Assembly: GCA_949358305.1 (NCBI GenBank)
Contig: OX442317.1
Location: 1,984,001 to 2,048,000, forward strand
Reading direction: 5' to 3'
DNA from: Strigamia acuminata
Taxonomy: Eukaryota > Arthropoda > Chilopoda > Geophilomorpha > Linotaeniidae
DNA: 64,000 nt
Of the stretch, positions 51,246 to 62,896 are shown one piece after another. The position numbers and the translations under genes are program-made. The notes beneath the pieces were generated by a model. That model saw nothing but the letters and a program-made list of their open reading frames with translations, searched no databases and was not told where the DNA came from. Positions within the stretch are counted from its first letter, which is position 1. Each line of letters starts with the position of its first letter.

Positions 51246-52948
51246 AGACAAAGAGGAATTTTTGGGGTTTGATCAGTGATGAAGTGAGTTGTGATCTGTG
51301 ATGTGTTCTTTTTTTCCATTATCATCCCCATTATACAATACGATATGTTTGATTTATTTATTTATTCGTTTTGTTTGTTCTTCTTTTTAAATCCCGTTTG
51401 TTTACCAGTCACTGGATTATTATGTGGAAATGAGTAGTGGAGGAAAGAAAGAAGGAAGAAAGAAACAAACAAACAAGAGTTTGGCTTGCTTTGCTTTGCT
51501 TTGCTTGGATTTAAAAATCGTAGTTTTCTTCGTTTTTCTTGTACCGAACTGGATTTAATTGCTTTCTCGTGTGTTTTTGTGTGGTAAGGATTTTTATTTT
51601 TTATTTTTTATTTTTTATTTATTTTTTCGTTTTGTTTATTTTGGTCTTGTGGGTGTTAAAGGGTTGATGCCCCGTTTTGAGGATTTTCAGTGATTGGGTT
51701 TTCAAGTGCTTGTTTCCAAGTTTGGACCGTAAATAAGTGATGTTTGCTCTTTTTTTTTCTTTTTTCTTTTCGTTTCTTTTTTTTTATTATCTCGCTAGTA
51801 ACTGATGTGTGTAGTTGTGATGGAAGAAATTGAGTAGCCTCGCGCGGGGTGCGCGTTTGATTGGAACGCTGGCGTGTTTTGATGGAAGTTTGCGAGTAGT
51901 CTCGCACGGGGAGTGTGCGTGTGTGGGTGGAAAGAAAGTTCAGTGGTGTTTATATGGGGTAAACTGGCAATTTATTCCACTCTGAAAGGGAATGGTGATC
52001 GTATTTCCACTTGGCTTCTGTTTTGGGAATAATTGGGTTTGTGGTTGGACGCTCTTGCTTATTCAGCCGTGTTGAAATATTTCATTTCGTGTGTGTTCTG
52101 TTCTATGCTGCTTTTTCGTGCATTGATTTCTTTTTTTATTTTCCATCTTTGTCGTTCGTCGTTTTTCTGCGAGCAGCGAATTATCACACTTTTTTTTGGG
52201 CAAATCCCAATTTGGGACTCGGGATGGAGTTGCGAGGCATTTTGTAGCGAGATTTGTGTGAAAGGTGAATGACAGGTGAATTGTGAGGTCGTTCTCAGCA
52301 TACAACGAGTTAAGCAATAAAAAATGTGTGTATATTTGTAATGACAATGGAATGAATATCCGTCGGATTTTCCAAATGGATTTTTTTTTTTTTCTTTTCT
52401 TTTGGTTCCCATTATGCAACTGAAATGACCCATTTTAAATGGAATTTATTCTGGCAATTTGTAGGATTTAAAAAGCAGTGCAAAACGTTGGTTTGGTTTC
52501 GAATCGAAGATCCGTTTCGTTTACAGTTTTAAGAGTGGAAAATTGATACATCAGTTGGAAAGGGGGAAAGAGTTTTAGTGCTTGTCGTTTATTTTTTGTT
52601 TGAAATATTTATTTTCTTTAAAAAAGTTGTTTGGTTCGGCCGAGTAACGTGTCAATTTGAAGTAATAAAATTAGTCGCTAATAAATGTTATTCTTGGTTG
52701 CTTGTGCAGTTTGGAATCTTGGCAATTAATGAGGGAGTTAAGCAAAATAAAGCAATGCAAAAAAAGCGTTCCAAGAGGGCTGCCAACTGTGGAATGCTCT
52801 TAATCCACCTTCGCGAGAGGTTAAAAATAAAAATAAGATGCAAATTCTAATACACTTGGGCGAATGTTGTTTTTAGTCGTTTTTAGGGGTTTGATTTCAA
52901 CTTGATGATTAATTGTAAACTTTTTCTTTCTTTTTCCTCCCAAACTAG
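51246..52948 (+). other. Non-coding DNA ending in the scribbler splice acceptor
   Basis: No gene is supported. The stretch includes a (CTTTG)n run at 51484-51508. It ends with a long pyrimidine tract (52921-52942) and the acceptor AG at 52947-52948. Confidence 0.6.
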
Positions 52949-53045
52949 ACAACACTATGTGGAACCCAACCTAGTCGAATCGGAATTTGCTGTGGCCAAC
53001 CACCCATGCCGCGCATTTTTATCGAAACCTGCAAAAATTAAGCCC
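52949..53045 (+). other. Leader segment of the first coding scribbler exon, with two uORFs
   Basis: The exon begins after the acceptor AG at 52948. Before the proposed start at 53046 there are two short upstream frames: ATG at 52957 to TAG at 52974 (5 codons), and ATG at 53006 to TAA at 53041 (11 codons), which ends only four bases before the main ATG. The main frame is itself open back to the exon edge, so an upstream in-frame start in an unseen exon cannot be excluded. Confidence 0.55.
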
Positions 53046-54278
53046 ATGAAAGAGAATTCCTCGGATAGCCACCGCGGGAAGGTGGCAGAGAGCAAGGCAG
53101 GGGCAGCCACAGCAGCGGCGGCGGCAGCAGCAGCAGCCAAACAGCAACAACAACAGCAGCAGCAACAGCAGCAACAACAGCAGCAGCAGCAGCAAGAGGC
53201 GACGGCAACCGCCACCAACTTCGACGATGATTACAACGAGTGGGAGCTAGGAATTGGCGACCTGATCATCGACTTGGACGCCGACATCGAAAAGAACAAC
53301 GAAAAGAGCGGGCCGGCTGCCGGCAGTGGTGGAGGCGGAGGAGGAGGAGCAGGAGCAGGAGTGGTGGCCACGGGAGCAGGCCCGGGTGGCTCGACGGCTC
53401 CTCATCAACTCGTACAGCAGAGTCAACAACAGACGACGCCGTCTTCGGTCGCAGTTGGCGCTGCGTTTAATATGGCCTCGTCCAAGGGGAGTCGAATGAA
53501 CACTAGTGCCACGGTCGAGCATCACGCCACTGTGGATAAAGGGTTGAAAATGAAGATCAAAAGGACCAAACCGACAAAGACGTCGGAGGCTAAGCACGAG
53601 ATAGTCAAATCGGACACGAAACCGGCGTCGCCCGTCGACGCCATGAACGGCACGGCCGCGGTGGCCGTCGAAACGCCCAACGCCAAGTCGTCGAAACACG
53701 TGTCGAGCAAGGGACGCGGCGGGAGTCATCGCGAGAAACGCGAAAGGACAAAAGACAAAGAGAAAAACTCGACCACCAAACTGGTGGACGTGAACGGGGT
53801 GATGGCGAGTCCGAACACGACCACGATTAAACTGAGCAGCGCCAGTGTAAATATGAGTGCAGCGCAGTCGGCGATGGGTGCTGCGAGTTTGGGCACGGCC
53901 GTCGTGTCGTTGACTAACTCCTTGCCTTGCCCCGCGCCGACCGGTAGTGGCAGTAGCAGCAGCAGCAGTAGTAGTACTGGTACTGGTGGTGGCAGTGGCA
54001 GCAGCAGCAGCAGTAGCAGTAGCAGCAGTAGTGCTAGTAGTGGCAGCGCCAACAGCGCGCCCACGAGTCACAGTGCCACGATCGCTACGTGTACGGGTGC
54101 AAACAGCGGATCTCAGATGGCTAGTTCGACGCCCACCCTCAATGTGAAACTAGACTCCAAATTTTCCAATGTGTCCATCAACACTTTCACGCCGCCCACC
54201 GTGGCTAAAGTGGAGGATGGTGGACGAGCCGTTTCGGCCAAACGCATGCGGATAAGTGCTGACAAGGGAATGGATAAG
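53046..54278 (+). CDS. sbb: sbb coding exon 1: N-terminal acidic motif and low-complexity tracts
   Basis: This exon encodes residues 1-411 in phase 0 and ends AAG before gtgggt. An alanine run (about residues 20-31) leads into 18 consecutive glutamines (33-50, about 53142-53195) coded by mixed CAG and CAA, which limits slippage. The family's acidic motif [17 protein letters not shown] follows at 64-80. Further on come glycine-alanine runs, a lysine-rich segment ([11 protein letters not shown]), and two serine-glycine tracts near 53942-54045 coded by AGC/AGT. The basic segments could serve nuclear import. Confidence 0.93.
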
Positions 54279-57200
54279 GTGGGTTTGCTATGCTTTGATG
54301 ATCACACCAGATCATGTGTCTTTAAACAAAAAAAATGTTTGTTTTGTTTTATTTTTATTTTTATTTGGGTTTTTCCTGTTTGTGTTTTCATTCACTAACA
54401 GATGGTATTTATTTATTTCTGTTTTTTTTATACGTGTATAAATTTCCACGTGCAGATTGTGTGAAACTGACCACTATTTCCTAAATGATGTCATAAATAT
54501 GTTGTGGTTTTGTGTGTTTCATAATGCCTCACAAGGATATTAATAAGTCATCCGAGCATTTTTGTAATATTCTGCAAATCCTCGCCAGATGCTGCGAGAC
54601 TTGCAGAGAAGCCTAACCGGAGAATCGGGGGAAAATACAATTGTATTGAATGAGGAGGGTGTGGAGAAATGTCAAAGGGTTAGGACGCTAAGTCTAGCGT
54701 AGCGTATCTTTAAGAGAGTGTGGTAACAAGGACACCCTAGAGGAAAAGTTTTCGAGCTGAGCGAACATTTTCTTGGACGTGTAGCGAGAGAGGTCGGTGC
54801 TGATGTGTGTCGAGCTAGAAACGAAATCGATCCGTTGGAGCAGATGAACTCCAGCCGGATGTTGGCTCTTGGTTAATTCGCTGATTCTGTTATTTCTTCT
54901 TCGCTTTACTTGCTGCGAAATGCATTTGTCTGGCTTGTCTTCGAATTCGACCGATGCCAAATGAAAGATTAACGAAACGTTCGTTCAGTGACACCCAAAT
55001 CTTTTGCTTTTTTACATTTCTTGTTTTTAGTTTCAATATTTAATCGAGGTATGCGGAATTTCATGCAAATTAGTCGCCGAAGGCTGGCTTTTTACGACTG
55101 GAGACACATTTTTGCGTTTGTTTACATTTTCCAATTGAATTATCAATAATTCAGATTAGGATAAGTCAAATTTGGATTTTAACTTTGTTTTATTATTTTA
55201 TTTTTAACATTTTCATGTGTTTTTTTTTGGTAAACTTGAAACCAGGTTTAACTAAATCGTTCTATGAATGGCAAGTTATATTACACATGTAAGTCGATAT
55301 CTTGCAAGATTAATACAAGTTGGTTTTAAATTTCACTCTTGGATTTTTGGTGGGAGTGGAATTTTTTTTTTTTTTTTTTTTTTATCTTTCTCAATGTGTG
55401 AGGTAATGAGACACACAGACAACCCTTGAACAGCAGCTTGTATTCAAGTCCGGTTTAGAATTGTTCAATGGCTGAGATATGGTAATGAGCTTTTTGGTTA
55501 GAAGTTGGTGGAACTTGCAGGTGTGTTGATGTTGAGCAAGTGTTGTAACTTCACCCTCATTAAATGTAAGGCCACCCAAGTGGCATTGAGTCATTCATTA
55601 GTATTTTGCTGATATTTTAAAAAAAATCGAAAAAAAAATATATACGTATATACAGTATATATATATATTACAATTTACAATCGACTACCCGAAATGAATT
55701 ATTCAGAAATACATTTATAAGTGAAAAAAAACTATTTTTTTTGCGGCTACGTAATTGTTCATAAAAATTCATGGGTTGTGTAAATGGTTGTTATTTTTTT
55801 TAAATGATGTCCAATTTTTTTTTTGTTGCGCCGACAGTATTTGATATATAATTAATAAGTGACAATTGTTTGTGCTGATCATAATGGAATGTTTTAAAAT
55901 GTTGTTTCATAAATTCGTAACACGCTGTTTAATTATCTTTGTAGGTGGATAGAACCACTTCACCACGTCCTCCAGAAATGCACGACGTGTGCGTTGGTAC
56001 CAGTGTTGGCACCATCACCGAGCCTGAATGTCTCGGTCCTTGCGAACCGGGTACCAGCGTAACGTTAGAAGGAATCGTTTGGCACGAAACGGAAGGTGGT
56101 AAGCTATTGCAAGAAGCATCTAATGAATAATAAAACAAGTGGATTAATATTTGATGTTTGAAATAAACAGGTGTTTTGGTCGTAAATGTTACGTGGAGAG
56201 GCAAAACTTATGTGGGCACTCTTCTGGATTGTACCAAACATGACTGGGCACCTCCTAGGTAAGGAAATGCAAAGCGTTAGATGGAAAAAGTGGATAATTA
56301 ATTTTGTTTTCTTGCAAAAAGGTTTTGTGAATCACCTACAAGTGACGTAGAAACACGAACGCCCAAAGGGCGGGGTAAACGTGGTCGAGGCAACCAAAAT
56401 AACAATAGCAACAACAGCAACGCAAACAACAGCAACGCAAACAACACGACACCAGTCGACATGAGCAACTACACGGAGACGAGGTCTTCTGTCCACAGCA
56501 AATTGCGAAATGCGGGCAAGGGACGTCGTGCCACCAACTCCGGTTTCCAGGCCCCTCCGAGCCCGGCCAAGTGCGAGAACTCGCCGATCGCCGGCGTGAA
56601 GCGGAAGGGTCGGCCGCCCGAGCTGGAATTGAGGGAAGGCGAATTGCGGACGAGCAAAAGGAGTCGCTCGCAGCTTCGGAGCAGCACCAGCAACAACACA
56701 ACACCGCCTGAGCACCCGTCGTCTCCGGTCCTCATCGAGTGTCCGAAACCCAACTGCAAAAAGCGGTACCGGCATATCAACGGCTTGCGCTACCACCAGA
56801 CGCACGCGCACCACAACTCCGGCTCCGGCGTCGACGACAGTCTGGACGAACAGAACAAAGATCTCAGTTCGGACAACGAGGAAAACATGCCCGAAGCGCC
56901 CAGTCTGCCGGCGAGTCCGAACGAAAAGTGTGTGCGCTCTTCGCCCAGACCGTTCACGGGCAAGGCGCCGCTTCCGCCCGACCGAAAGTCGAGCGCGGCC
57001 GTCGACCCGCAGTCCGCCCTCGCCATCGCCATCGACAGCAGCGACGACGTTCTGGGCGCTCAGGTGTCTGCAAACTCGGACTTGAGCACGTTGGCGTCGG
57101 TCGCCGTTGGTGAATCGAAAGGCGCCGCCGCCGCCGCCGCGCAAAAGGGCACAAACGTTCTTCGATTCGGACAGACGAACCCCAGCCAGGCAGCCGTAGT

Positions 57201-60200
57201 CGCGGAAGGAGACGCCAGCAGCAGCAACAATAACACGAGTAGCAGTAGCAGTAGCAGTAGCAGTAGCAGTGCCTCTACGGCCGCCTCCACGTCTTCGAGT
57301 TTGCCCGTCCAACCGAGAACGAGCGCGAATTCTAACGCTAACGCGACGGCGACCGCAGCGACGGCGTGCTCAGCCGCTTCTCAGGTGCTCCAAGTGACGA
57401 CGCCCGTAAGCAGTCTGACGACCACCACGACCACCGTCTCGACGGTGCGGTCGCCGACGGTGAGCACGGTGCCCGCCACCTCCAACGCCACTGTCACGTC
57501 GATGGCGAGCATCGGCTCACCGATCCACTCGGCGACGGCGACTGGGATGGCTTACGGCGCAGCTCACTGCGCGGACAAGGCCAAGGTGAAGAGCGAGAAG
57601 AGCGACAAGATGAAGCTGAAACCCACAACGACGCCTCCTGGCTCTCGATCCGCAATGGCCACTTCCCCGGGCCCGCAAGCGATCAACTTGTCTCCTGCAG
57701 CCGTTCAGTCGCAACCGTGCAGCGTTTTGGCCAGCGCCAACTCGACGCCCGTTCACCAGTCGCTGGCCACCAACTTGAAAACTGTACAGTCGAAACCGAC
57801 CGTTCTGGGCGAATCGAACGCCGTGAACACGTCGCTAGTGGATGCTGGTGTGAAAAAGGAGAAATCCAAACACAAAAAGAAGAGCAAGGACAGGGACAGG
57901 GAGAGAAAGTTGGGCGAGAACTCCCCCAACAACGCTACTAGTCAGCCCGAAAACAAAAACCAGAGCCTGGACGCTCTGGACAAACTCAACGGCAGTGTGT
58001 ACAGCAAAATGAACGATGTGCTTTCGAAGGACGGTGTCGGGGAGCCGGTCTCGCCGCATCTCCAGCAAACTAGCAACACCAACGCTTCCGCCTCTGCCTC
58101 TGCCTCCGCAACGAACACTGCCGCCGCCGCCGTGAATGCGCCTTACGGCATGGCTCCGCTCGCCAGGGGAGCCGAGTCGCCGCTCGAACTGAGCGCCGCC
58201 GACGCGAGCACGGCCAACGAGAACGTGCAGAGCCCCGCGTACTCCGACATCTCGGACGCGAACGACACGGCTCCCGTGCTCGAGTCGGAAGTGACCGCCA
58301 AGGAGAAGGAGGAGGAGAAGACGAAGGCGCCGAGCGAGCCGACGCCGCCTCCCGCGCACAACCTGGGTCCGTACGGCATGTACTACTACCACCGTCAACC
58401 ACCGTATCTGGTTCCTTCCGTTCCGACGCAAAGCTCCGCTCCTCAGTCGACCGTCGTGGAAAAGGGAAAAGATTCAGGCACGATGGTGGTGGAGAAGTTG
58501 GAGAACCACCGGCTCAAGGAACGGCAGAAACAGTGGGCTGAGCGCGAGAGAAACGGCACGGACCCAGCCGACGCGGACAAGAAGGAGGCGTTGAACGCGA
58601 ACGCGAACGGGAATGGCAACGGGAATGGGAGCGCGAGCGCCGCGCCGCCCGGACAGTCGAGCATGACCGAATATCAAATGCAGCAGCAGAAACTGCTGCA
58701 GCAACAGTACGCTTTTCACCAGTACCAGTACGGCTATTCGTACACCGTCGATCCGGCCTACCACGTGCAGTACATGGCACAGTCCGATCCGCAGTTGAAG
58801 CAGCAGCTGGAGAAGTGCATGGTCGAGGAGCGCGACAGGTACTTCAAGTTTGAACGCCAGATCCAGAAGGACGTGCCCGGCGTGCCGGGGAAAGAGGGCC
58901 CCGACAAGGGCTCCAAAGCCGACTCCAAGGCGGACGTCGTGGACAAAAGACACTCGTCGGATGCGCTCAAGCATTCTTCTCTGGTGCCCGTTCTCAGCGC
59001 GAGTGCCAAGGAACGCGAGCGGGAGCGGGAGCGAGAGCGAGAACGAGAACGAGAACGCGAACGCGAACGCGAGCAGAGGTCACAATCGCAGTCGAGCAAG
59101 ATGTTGATGGACGGTGTTTCGAATCACAATTTGAAGGAGAAGCAGAACGAGAACCATCAGATTCTCAAGGAGAACATCGAACTGAAGACGCAGATGAGCA
59201 ACAAAGCCATCTGCGACAGGTACGAGGCGCTCATGTTCCCCAACGAGGATCCGACGAGGAGGTACTACTCGTATTCCGACAAGTATCTCGAGCAGCAGAA
59301 GGCGGAGGAAGCGGCGCGCCGCAAAGAGGAGGCGCTCGCCACGACGACGAGCAACAAGCAGGCGAGCGCGAGCGCCGTCGCCGGAGTGCAGGTGGGAGTG
59401 GGAGTGGGCGCGGGCGACAAATCTCAGGGAAGTGTCAAAGAACTGGTCAAAACTCCCTTGCAGACTTCGCACAACTCGCTACCGACGGCTAGTCCCAAAG
59501 TGGCCTCGTGCAAGGACATTATGCTTCTAAAGGACTCGGTGAAAAAAGAGCCCGGTGTGTCTCTGGACGCGGGTGCCAAAAGCCTCGTGATGGACGCGAT
59601 GGAAATGAAGGAGAAACACAACCACCCAGAGAGGGACAGAGACCGAGACAGAGACAGAGACAGGGAGAGGGAGAGAAACAAATCGCAGGCGGAGGGCCAG
59701 AAACCGACGATGGAGACGCAGGGCCCGCCGCCTCCGACCTCGTCGTACGCGTACATGCACTCGTCGTACATGCAGTCTTCGTACAACCCGCTTCCCTACG
59801 AGCACCCCATGTATCGCAACATGCTGATGGCTCCCGGACCCTACCCGAGTGCGCCTTATCTACACCCCCATTCGCAGATCCGCTACCACGTACCATCTTC
59901 CGATCAGACTGACATACCACCCAAAATGCACTCGGGTGGACCCACCAAAGCTCTCGACTTACTCCAGCACCACGCGTCGCAGTACTACACTCATAAAATT
60001 CACGAACTGCAAGAGCGTGCTCTTAAATCGCCCCCGCCGTCGACGACCCCTTCCAAGAGTGCTAGTGAAAGTTCGAAAAACGAGACCAACAATAACGGCA
60101 GCAACACGAGCAGCAACAACAACCAAAGTCACGAGAGGCGCTCGCCGCCCCTGCAACGACATCTGCATACGCATCATCACACCCACGTGGGTGTCGGCTA

Positions 60201-61436
60201 CCCCATAATCGGACAGTATGATCCGTATGGAGGTAAGCCACTCGTCAGGCATTGACAACTAAAGGGTTGATTGATGCGTTGCCCCTTCATCACACCTGCT
60301 CCATTCACTCATTTTCATTTTCATTTCTTTTTTTTTAAATTAAAAAGATCGATACGATACGATACATTCAGTCATTCATTCATAAATGCCGTTCACTTTC
60401 TGTTCGCTTCAAACTATTTACAAGAAAATTGGATTTTTTAATGTTTTTGTTTGGTTTTTTGTTTTTCGCTTTTTCACTGTGTGTTTTTAGTACTCATTTT
60501 GCGCAGATTGAGGTGAGCAAGTGAACGATTGAAAACAAAAAAAGAGAAAAGAAAAGAAAAGAAAATCAGCTCTTGTGCCTTTTTGAGGAGGATTATTTTG
60601 TTCGTTTTTAAAAACCTATTTTTTCACGTGATAAATATCTGTTCCGATTTATTGAGTTTTGTCGTTTGTGAGTTTCAGATTGAAAGTGTTTGTTTTCGTT
60701 TGTAAAGATGATTGCAATTTGCCAATTTCCAGTGTAAATTTCAGTAATTTTGGTTTAACCCTCAAAAATTAGATTTTTCAAATTCAAAATTGCATTTGTC
60801 TTTGCAAGTTCCAAATAAGTTTTTTTTTAGATATTGACCAAATTACATTTTTTTTAAAAAAATAAGAAAAGAAAAAAGAAACATTGTCAATTTTTCTTTC
60901 TTGTGATGCAGATTTAAGAATTTAAAATAACAATAATAATAACCAATTTTATTAAAAGTTGAAAAGAAAAGAAAAAATCCATTCGCAAAAAGTATTTTCC
61001 ATTCTGAATCTTGTTGTTACTTTTTACCTGGTTTGAACAAAGCTTTAAAACTGCTAAAAATAAGTTCCGGCTATTTTAAGGGTTACTTGCATCCTCATCA
61101 ACCATTTAATTCAAAATTATTCCGCTCGTGCTGCTTTATATCATTTACTTGAATTTGGTACAAAAGGGCCTGAAAAAGCCAATCATGTACATATTATGCA
61201 TGACATTACGCGCAGTGTGTAATGGGTACATAAGAAATGAAATAAATCACTTAGTGCTGCCATTTGTTAAAGCCAAGTGACAAATGGGAGCGTGTGGTTC
61301 TAAATTCAGACACTGATGCTACAAAGCCAAAATAAAGATATTTAGTATAAATTACTATTCTATTTCAGCCATCGTAGCGAGTCAACAAGCTGCAGCGGTG
61401 GCCGCTTCCATCGTGCCGTGCGTGCCTCCAAAGTGA
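53046..61436 (+). CDS. sbb: Scribbler/brakeless (ZNF608/ZNF609) orthologue, 1817 aa, five coding exons
   Basis: Join 53046..54278, 55945..56098, 56171..56258, 56322..60232, 61369..61436. All junctions are GT-AG and phases agree, giving 1817 codons and a stop. In Drosophila, Scribbler/Brakeless is a nuclear transcriptional corepressor acting in axon targeting, behaviour and patterning. The vertebrate paralogues ZNF608 and ZNF609 are large nuclear regulators. Diagnostic features in order are an acidic N-terminal block ending in [12 protein letters not shown] (about residues 69-80), a cysteine-poor low-complexity region, the [18 protein letters not shown] and [18 protein letters not shown] block (about 430-480), one C2H2-type zinc finger (C632, C637, H650, H655), the [10 protein letters not shown] motif, a KALDLLQ motif, and a C-terminal [16 protein letters not shown] followed by VASQQAA. 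All occur in this order in ZNF609 as I recall it. The start follows the vertebrate layout, with an acidic motif near the N-terminus. Only the first part of the gene's 5' end is uncertain. Confidence 0.95.
54279..55944 (+). other. sbb: sbb intron 1, 1666 bp
   Basis: It starts gtgggt and ends ctttgtag. If it is retained, the frame continues for 40 codons to a stop at 54396-54398, so a short protein without the zinc finger is possible. A coding-like minus-strand frame lies at 54694-54960. A T22 run is at 55362-55383 and a short (TA)-rich stretch near 55640-55670. Confidence 0.9.
55945..56098 (+). CDS. sbb: sbb coding exon 2: first half of the conserved core block
   Basis: Acceptor ctttgtag and donor gtaagc. 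It encodes [11 protein letters not shown], then [14 protein letters not shown] and [12 protein letters not shown], closely matching the vertebrate core. A GT three bases earlier would drop one glycine. The chosen donor keeps the residue count of the vertebrate sequence and fits the consensus better. Confidence 0.93.
56171..56258 (+). CDS. sbb: sbb coding exon 3: second half of the conserved core block
   Basis: An 88-bp exon between 72-bp and 63-bp introns. It encodes [19 protein letters not shown] and [10 protein letters not shown], the most conserved segment of the family, with acceptor aaacag and donor gtaagg. The final AG joins the next exon's G to make the arginine codon. Confidence 0.95.
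56322..60232 (+). CDS. sbb: sbb coding exon 4: zinc finger and long disordered region
   Basis: This single 3911-bp exon carries about 72% of the protein. Order of elements: RFCESPTSD continuing the core; an RGKRGRG basic patch; asparagine-serine runs; [11 protein letters not shown]; the zinc finger (C632 to H655) with the sequence [14 protein letters not shown]; serine and alanine runs; [19 protein letters not shown] (likely nuclear localisation); [12 protein letters not shown]; a tyrosine- and glutamine-rich segment ([12 protein letters not shown], then [12 protein letters not shown]); an arginine-glutamate alternation at 59011-59073; [14 protein letters not shown], matching a vertebrate helix; an RD/RE run near 59629-59679; [14 protein letters not shown]; and [16 protein letters not shown]. 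The donor gtaagc follows GGAG. Confidence 0.95.
60233..61368 (+). other. sbb: sbb intron 4, 1136 bp
   Basis: Starts gtaagcc and ends tatttcag. If unspliced, the frame stops after seven more codons at 60253-60255, which would remove the C-terminal tail. A small (GATAC) repeat lies near 60350-60365. Nothing else is recognisable. Confidence 0.9.
61369..61436 (+). CDS. sbb: sbb coding exon 5: conserved C-terminal tail
   Basis: A 68-bp terminal coding exon. After the split alanine codon it encodes [13 protein letters not shown] and ends VPPK before TGA (61434-61436). Vertebrate ZNF609 ends with a comparable ALVASQQVAAQAS stretch, which confirms both the exon and its phase. Confidence 0.92.
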
Positions 61437-62862
61437 TCCGCTTTTGGACGCTGAAATAAATTTTAAAAAACGAAAAAAACCATTTTAAAAATGTCAAAGA
61501 GAAGCGCAGTGACTTGGTTGGTTCATTCTTTTTTTGAAATATTCCATAAAGCCGTGAAAATCTATTTGTTATTGGCAGTTTTTTGTATATTTTCTTTTTC
61601 TTCCATTTTTTTGTAATTTCAATTTCGTTGTTCGAATTTTCTTTTTTTCTTTCTACGTTTTTAGTGACAAAAAAAAACAATTGGTGAGTGGATTTATCAA
61701 AGAAATTGTAAAATGATAGCAGATTTTCAAATTTTATGTAAAGTATATGTAGTTAATTGAAATAATGGTGTAAATATTTTAAAAAAATTTAAATTCCTCC
61801 CTTCCATACAGTGCAAAAAAAAGTAAACAAAAATGGCGGCTGTAATATCAAACACAATAATTCTTTTTCGTTTTTTCTGTTTTTTCTTTTATAAAAAAAA
61901 AACTAATACAAGAAATCCTTATTTCTGAAAACTGCCACCTGTGATCGTGAATTGTAGTGTGTTTGAAATGAGTGTATGAATGCGCGAATTTAACCCTTCC
62001 TGTACAGAATTAATTAAAAATGCGGTGTGTGCATTCCTATACCTGAACTCGACATTCCAACAGGTGTGACTTCTGACGGGGTGTGCTGCACATTCTCATT
62101 GTACCATACCAGCATTGGGCATTCGATGCCCTTTGGACTTTTCATTAGTCGACCAACTTTTTGTTAAGTTGGTTCCGTATAAAAATTGTGTGTGGGTCTT
62201 AATATTAACGTAGTTTGATCCACACTTCTGTAAATGTTGATTTCATCTATTTTTGATGTTCTTATCAATTGTGATCTTGTACATCCACGGATTTTAAGTC
62301 TTGAGGAGAGAGAAAGAGAGATGATGAGTGAACATCCAATTTTTCCCCTCTTTTATTGCTTTTTTAATTTTAATTTTTTAATTTTTAATTTTAATTTTAA
62401 TTTTTTTAAGTTTTCAATTTGCCCTGTAAATGTTTTGGATAAAAATTTATTATTACGAAAGCTTTGTACGATAAAATTGGTACATTTGGCATTTTTCGGT
62501 GGAGAAATGCGCGGGAGTCGTTTGTTTTCATCATCTCACTGTGAACTCGGTTTTTGTATTTCATGTACATTAGCCAACCGTTTTTAACTGATTTAAAAAA
62601 GATTGAAAAATGGGGGGGATTATAAAAGAAAGAAAGTGTGCTAATTAACAAAAATGTTTGCTTTTAGTTGAATTCAGGAGGCATACTGTATTTTTGTCTT
62701 ATTGCAAATAAAAATCGAGTGAACAAGTTTGTCAACTAAAAGGAAATAGAAAACAAACGCGTTTTCGGATTCCTTCATAAATTTACACTCTTTATATACA
62801 TATTTCCAACTTTTCACAATTCTATATATATTGGAAATATATATTTGCAATATAACAATAAA
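61437..62862 (+). other. sbb: sbb 3' untranslated region
   Basis: Poly(A) signals AATAAA occur at 61455-61460 (19 bases after the stop), 62707-62712 and 62857-62862. The last gives a 3' UTR of about 1.4 kb. The region is AT-rich with no credible ORF. Which signal is used cannot be told from sequence. Confidence 0.6.
62857..62862 (+). terminator. sbb: Distal poly(A) signal of sbb
   Basis: AATAAA on the plus strand, 35 bases before the opposing signal of eIF3j. Confidence 0.5.
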
Positions 62863-62896
62863 CTAAATGGATTGATTGTATGCTTAAATACAATCA

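Noticed and set aside
53247-54071. 274-codon minus-strand frame opposite sbb exon 1
   Set aside because: It is arginine-rich low complexity produced by the GC-rich, biased codons of the real plus-strand exon.
56332-57312. 326-codon minus-strand frame opposite sbb exon 4
   Set aside because: It overlaps a certain coding exon, is arginine- and valine-rich, and has no domain.
60249-60255. TGA at the end of the long sbb frame as the true stop codon
   Set aside because: A strong donor precedes it at 60233 and the downstream exon restores the conserved VASQQAA tail in phase.
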